Of a DNA stretch of 9,342 nt, positions 7,599-9,342 are shown one piece after another. Numbering within the stretch: the first letter of the stretch is position 1; the number at the start of each line of letters is the position of its first letter. The stretch lies in assembly GCA_011322515.1 (NCBI GenBank), contig DRMS01000471.1, forward strand, positions 1 to 9,342, read 5' to 3'. The notes under the pieces were generated by a model that saw only the letters and a list, made by a program, of their open reading frames with translations, made no database searches and was not told the origin of the DNA. The translations under genes were made by a program, and so were the position numbers. This stretch comes from Leucothrix mucor. Its GTDB lineage: Bacteria; Pseudomonadota; Gammaproteobacteria; Thiotrichales; Thiotrichaceae.

Positions 7599-7606
7599 TT
7601 AGTATC

Positions 7607-7775
7607 TTTAGGAACGAGCACGAAACAACTTCCCGATCTCTAACTTGCTTTTTTATCCCAGCTTGAATGATCTCATTCGTTGCGTAGAATGACTATGCGC
7701 CTCATGAGTTCATCCCATCTGAAATAAAAATTCTGTGTTAGAACGTCGGGAAGTTATTCCATGCTCGTTCCTTAG
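7607..7775. repeat. Element B: 169-bp long imperfect inverted repeat (MITE-like or structured RNA)
   Basis: The two ends are inverted copies: 7610-7636 matches the reverse complement of 7746-7772 at 24 of 27 positions (AGGAACGAGCA at the tip, AACTTCCCGA inside). Pairing continues inward through TCTAAC, ATAAAAA, CAG and ATGAG segments almost to the centre, where TGCGTAG (7681-7687) and CTATGCG (7693-7699) form an apical hairpin with an AATGA loop. The whole unit is thus one long imperfect palindrome without coding capacity. The end motif recurs in the loop of element A and in the 24-bp palindrome at 7881. No clear target-site duplication; TTAGT occurs close to both ends (7599-7603, 7772-7776) but overlaps the right terminus. 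Confidence 0.75.
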
Positions 7776-7848
7776 TGAAAGATCAACAACAATAAAAAAG
7801 CCAAATGACCAGACTCACTATAGATACCACTTCAGCCACATCATCGTC

Positions 7849-7865
7849 AAAATAAACTTTATTTT
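7849..7865. repeat. AT-only palindrome
   Basis: AAAATAAA (7849-7856), a single C, then TTTATTTT (7858-7865) form a perfect dyad, followed by two more T. As RNA it would be a weak A-U hairpin; as DNA it could be a regulator site. No function can be assigned. Confidence 0.35.
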
Positions 7866-7880
7866 TTGTCTACAAAGTAA

Positions 7881-7904
7881 CTTAGGAACGTGCACGTTCC
7901 TAAG
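7881..7904. repeat. Perfect 24-bp palindrome with the repeat-family end motif
   Basis: CTTAGGAACGTG is followed directly by its exact reverse complement, CACGTTCCTAAG, with no spacer. Each half resembles the terminus of element B (TTAGGAACGAGCACG), as if two ends had been joined head to head with the interior lost. It could be a collapsed copy of the repeat, the family's minimal unit, or an operator for a dimeric protein. Confidence 0.6.
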
Positions 7905-7973
7905 CAAAAAACAGGAGTCTATAAACCATTTATCTAATTGCATCAAAGTAGCATATCCGCAATGATAAACTGT

Positions 7974-7989
7974 TTTGTTTGCAAACAAA
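7974..7989. promoter_or_regulatory. Perfect 16-bp palindrome upstream of the NlpC/P60 gene
   Basis: TTTGTTTG followed directly by CAAACAAA is an exact dyad ending 49 bases before the preferred NlpC/P60 ATG. The position is suited to an operator. A looser repeat, AGGAA (7989-7993) with TTCCT (8002-8006), follows. The binding protein is unknown. Confidence 0.35.
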
Positions 7990-8007
7990 GGAATATAAAT
8001 GTTCCTG

Positions 8008-8022
8008 ATAATAATAATAATA
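8008..8022 (+). repeat. ATA trinucleotide microsatellite, five units
   Basis: Five tandem ATA units lie 16 bases before the preferred NlpC/P60 ATG. With the preceding G (from 8007) the run resembles a Fur box (GATAAT hexamers; 14 of 19 positions by hand), but an AT-rich triplet repeat gives such matches easily. Length change here would alter leader spacing without touching the reading frame. Confidence 0.4.
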
Positions 8023-8038
8023 CTAAGTGGACAAAATA

Positions 8039-8641
8039 ATGAAAAATAAATCCCCTATACTTGGGCTTATTGCCTTAGCACTATTCACAACAGCCTGCAC
8101 GCCACCACAACGATACGCACAAAGACCTCATCCTCGCTACACGCCTGCACCTCCTGTACAACGACAGTATTCTCCGCCCCCTGTTATGCCAAGAGCACAA
8201 CAATACACACCACCTCCTCCTCAACAACACTATTCACAAACTCCAAATGACTCTCCTACCCTTCAAGCGCGTCAAAGTACCATTAAACTAGCCTATCAAG
8301 CGTTAGGCACACGCTATAAATACGGCGGTTCAAGCCCTAGAGAAGGTTTTGATTGCAGTGGCTTAATGACTTATATCTATAAAAATGGCGCAGGTATCAA
8401 TATTCCACGCACCGCAGCGGCGCAACGAAATAGAAGCCGTACAGTGAATTACGCCAAGCTACAACCTGGCGATATGCTATTTTTTAAAACCAGCGCCAAA
8501 AGTAATCACGTTGGAATTTATATTGGCAACCGCCAGTTTATCCATGCACCTAATCGACGTAGTAAAGTGAAAATTACCACTATGGATAATTCATACTGGC
8601 ATAGTAAATTTGTTAAGTTTGGGACTTTTTTGGAAGGTTGA
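8039..8641 (+). CDS. NlpC/P60 family peptidoglycan hydrolase lipoprotein (Spr/MepS-like)
   Basis: This 200-residue protein has a short basic N-terminus and hydrophobic signal (about 5-16) ending in TTAC with Cys20 as the likely lipidation site; Thr at -3 is a weak lipobox. A Pro/Gln/Tyr-rich linker spans 21-70, enough to reach the cell wall. The NlpC/P60 domain (about 80-198) has the catalytic triad Cys106 (FDCSGL), His157 (SNHVGIYIG) and His169 (FIHAPN). The spacings of 51 and 12 equal those I recall for E. coli MepS/Spr, a DD-endopeptidase cutting peptide crosslinks during wall growth. An in-frame GTG at 8027 would add four residues but has no ribosome binding site; the ATG at 8039 has a weak AAGTGG upstream and gives a normal signal. 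It stands alone and reads toward clpB with 141 bases between. Confidence 0.93.
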   Translation: MKNKSPILGLIALALFTTACTPPQRYAQRPHPRYTPAPPVQRQYSPPPVMPRAQQYTPPPPQQHYSQTPNDSPTLQARQSTIKLAYQALGTRYKYGGSSPREGFDCSGLMTYIYKNGAGINIPRTAAAQRNRSRTVNYAKLQPGDMLFFKTSAKSNHVGIYIGNRQFIHAPNRRSKVKITTMDNSYWHSKFVKFGTFLEG

Positions 8642-8699
8642 GGGAGAAATTTATAGTTGTATCCTCCACTATCGCCACTATATAGCTAGTAGATAATTA

Positions 8700-8736
8700 A
8701 TTTAGAGTCTAAATACTCTGTACAGAGGTCTAAATA
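8700..8736. promoter_or_regulatory. Palindrome cluster with 21-base direct repeat upstream of clpB
   Basis: ATTTAGA (8700-8706) and TCTAAAT (8708-8714) form a perfect dyad around one G. Next comes CTCTGTACAGAG (8716-8727), a perfect 12-bp palindrome. Then TCTAAAT repeats at 8729-8735, so GTCTAAATA occurs twice (8707 and 8728), exactly 21 bases apart, about two helical turns. The left ATTTAGA can pair with either copy. The position, 46 bases before the clpB ATG, suits an operator or a 5' leader structure. Confidence 0.5.
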
Positions 8737-8782
8737 ATTAATAACAGTAGTTGATGGCTCTAATAAACGAGGAGAACTTACG

Positions 8783-9342
8783 ATGAGAACCGATAAATTA
8801 ACCAGTAAATTTCAACTAGCATTACAAGATGCACAATCCTTAGCATTAGGCAAAGATCACCAGTTTATTGAGCCAGTGCATTTATTGATCGCCTTATTAG
8901 ACCAAGAAGGTGGCATTGCGCGCAGTGTATTATCACAAACAGGCGTTAGGGTTGATCTATTACGCTCCCAACTGGGCGAAGCGCTAGAGTCCATGCCCAG
9001 TGTTTCAGGGGGTGACAACGGTGAAATCCATGTTTCCAATGACTTATCACGCCTACTCAATGCAACCGATAAATTATCGCAGAAACGTGATGATCAATAT
9101 ATTTCATCTGAATTATTCTTACTCGCTGCGCTTGATGACAAAGGTAAAGTTGGCACATTGCTTAAAGAAATGGGGGCAATGAAGGAAGCCTTAGAAATGT
9201 CGATTAATAATGTGCGTGGAGGGCAATCTGTTGATGATCCAAATGCAGAAGACCAACGTGAAGCACTTAAAAAATACACCATCGATCTTACTGAGCGCGC
9301 TGAGCAAGGCAAAATTGACCCTATCATTGGACGCGATGAAGA
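8783..9342 (+). CDS. clpB: ATP-dependent disaggregase ClpB, N-terminal part only
   Basis: The ATG at 8783 has a strong AGGAG eight bases upstream and opens 186 codons to the right edge; full ClpB is about 860 residues. The visible part contains the Clp N-domain with its two repeats (about 1-75, opening MRTDKLTSKFQLALQDAQSL and including FIEPVHLL, and about 80-145 including YISSELFLLAAL). The linker into the first AAA+ module follows (ALKKYTIDLTERAEQGKIDP, then IIGRDEE at the edge). Both Walker sites and the middle domain lie outside the window. ClpB is a cytoplasmic hexamer that works with DnaK to dissolve aggregates and is usually heat-induced through sigma-32. No convincing sigma-32 promoter is seen in the 141 bases upstream; a palindrome cluster lies there instead. 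Confidence 0.97.
   Translation, partial: MRTDKLTSKFQLALQDAQSLALGKDHQFIEPVHLLIALLDQEGGIARSVLSQTGVRVDLLRSQLGEALESMPSVSGGDNGEIHVSNDLSRLLNATDKLSQKRDDQYISSELFLLAALDDKGKVGTLLKEMGAMKEALEMSINNVRGGQSVDDPNAEDQREALKKYTIDLTERAEQGKIDPIIGRDE

Larger units (their letters stand above)
7545..8038. other. 494-base gene-free stretch rich in palindromes
   Basis: From left to right it holds the dbpA leader and candidate promoter (to about 7598), repeat element B (7607-7775), a 12-base stretch identical to the core of the T7 promoter (7812-7823), an AT-rich palindrome (7849-7865), a perfect 24-bp palindrome (7881-7904), a perfect 16-bp palindrome (7974-7989) and an ATA microsatellite (8008-8022). No tRNA-like cloverleaf or convincing ORF was found. 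The region is divergent, between dbpA and the NlpC/P60 lipoprotein gene, so it must contain both promoters. Confidence 0.7.

Noticed and set aside
7607..7904. CRISPR array
   Set aside because: The repeated motifs are inverted and unevenly spaced with no regular repeat-spacer unit and no cas genes.
7735..7965. A 76-codon plus-strand ORF starting with GTG
   Set aside because: It begins inside the right arm of element B, crosses two palindromes, has no ribosome binding site and no recognisable sequence.
8027..8038. GTG at 8027 as the NlpC/P60 start
   Set aside because: It follows an AT-rich repeat with no Shine-Dalgarno; the ATG at 8039 gives a cleaner signal peptide and has a weak purine stretch upstream.
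8656..8681. Possible sigma-32 promoter for clpB (GTTGTAT, then GCCACTAT)
   Set aside because: Only about half of the consensus positions match and the spacer is at the short limit; not enough to call.
8642..8700. Intrinsic terminator after the NlpC/P60 gene
   Set aside because: No stable GC stem followed by a T-run is visible.
8716..8727. LexA/SOS box reading of CTCTGTACAGAG
   Set aside because: The CTGT and ACAG halves are directly adjacent, whereas a LexA site needs about eight bases between them.

Overview
The window is chromosomal DNA of an AT-rich gammaproteobacterium. FtsE, FtsX, MutL, DbpA, ClpB and a Spr/MepS-type NlpC/P60 lipoprotein all read as gammaproteobacterial versions. I cannot name the genus; a Thiotrichales- or Methylococcales-like background is only a guess. 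There is no phage module, CRISPR array, rRNA, tRNA or complete insertion sequence. All assignments come from reading translated sequence; nothing was searched against a database.

Layout. (1) 1-1212, minus strand: a two-gene unit with a DUF4442/hotdog-fold protein followed, with a 4-base ATGA overlap, by an FMN-dependent nitronate monooxygenase-like enzyme that runs off the left edge. (2) 1213-1473: a divergent intergenic region filled by a roughly 159-bp imperfect inverted repeat (element A), a possible 48-codon ORF on the minus strand and a small perfect inverted repeat. (3) 1474-6090, plus strand: a six-transmembrane voltage-gated potassium channel, then ftsE-ftsX (division ABC transporter) and mutL (mismatch repair, endonuclease type). 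(4) 6105-7544, minus strand: dbpA, a DEAD-box helicase for 23S rRNA, convergent with mutL with 14 bases between them. (5) 7545-8038: a gene-free stretch with a second long imperfect inverted repeat of about 169 bp (element B), a perfect 24-bp palindrome carrying the same end motif, two further perfect palindromes and an ATA microsatellite. (6) 8039-8641: a proline-rich NlpC/P60 cell-wall lipoprotein. (7) 8642-8782: a palindrome cluster with a 21-base direct-repeat period, followed by clpB, which runs off the right edge.

Function. The genes are mostly housekeeping: envelope and division (FtsEX, NlpC/P60), genome maintenance (MutL), ribosome assembly (DbpA) and protein disaggregation (ClpB). 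FtsEX and the NlpC/P60 hydrolase both concern peptidoglycan remodelling but are not in one operon. No new multi-gene system such as a defence or secretion locus is visible.

The signal least explained by the genes is non-coding. Two large palindromic elements and one short perfect palindrome share an AGGAACG-type motif and sit in intergenic regions, as expected of a dispersed MITE-like or structured-RNA repeat family.
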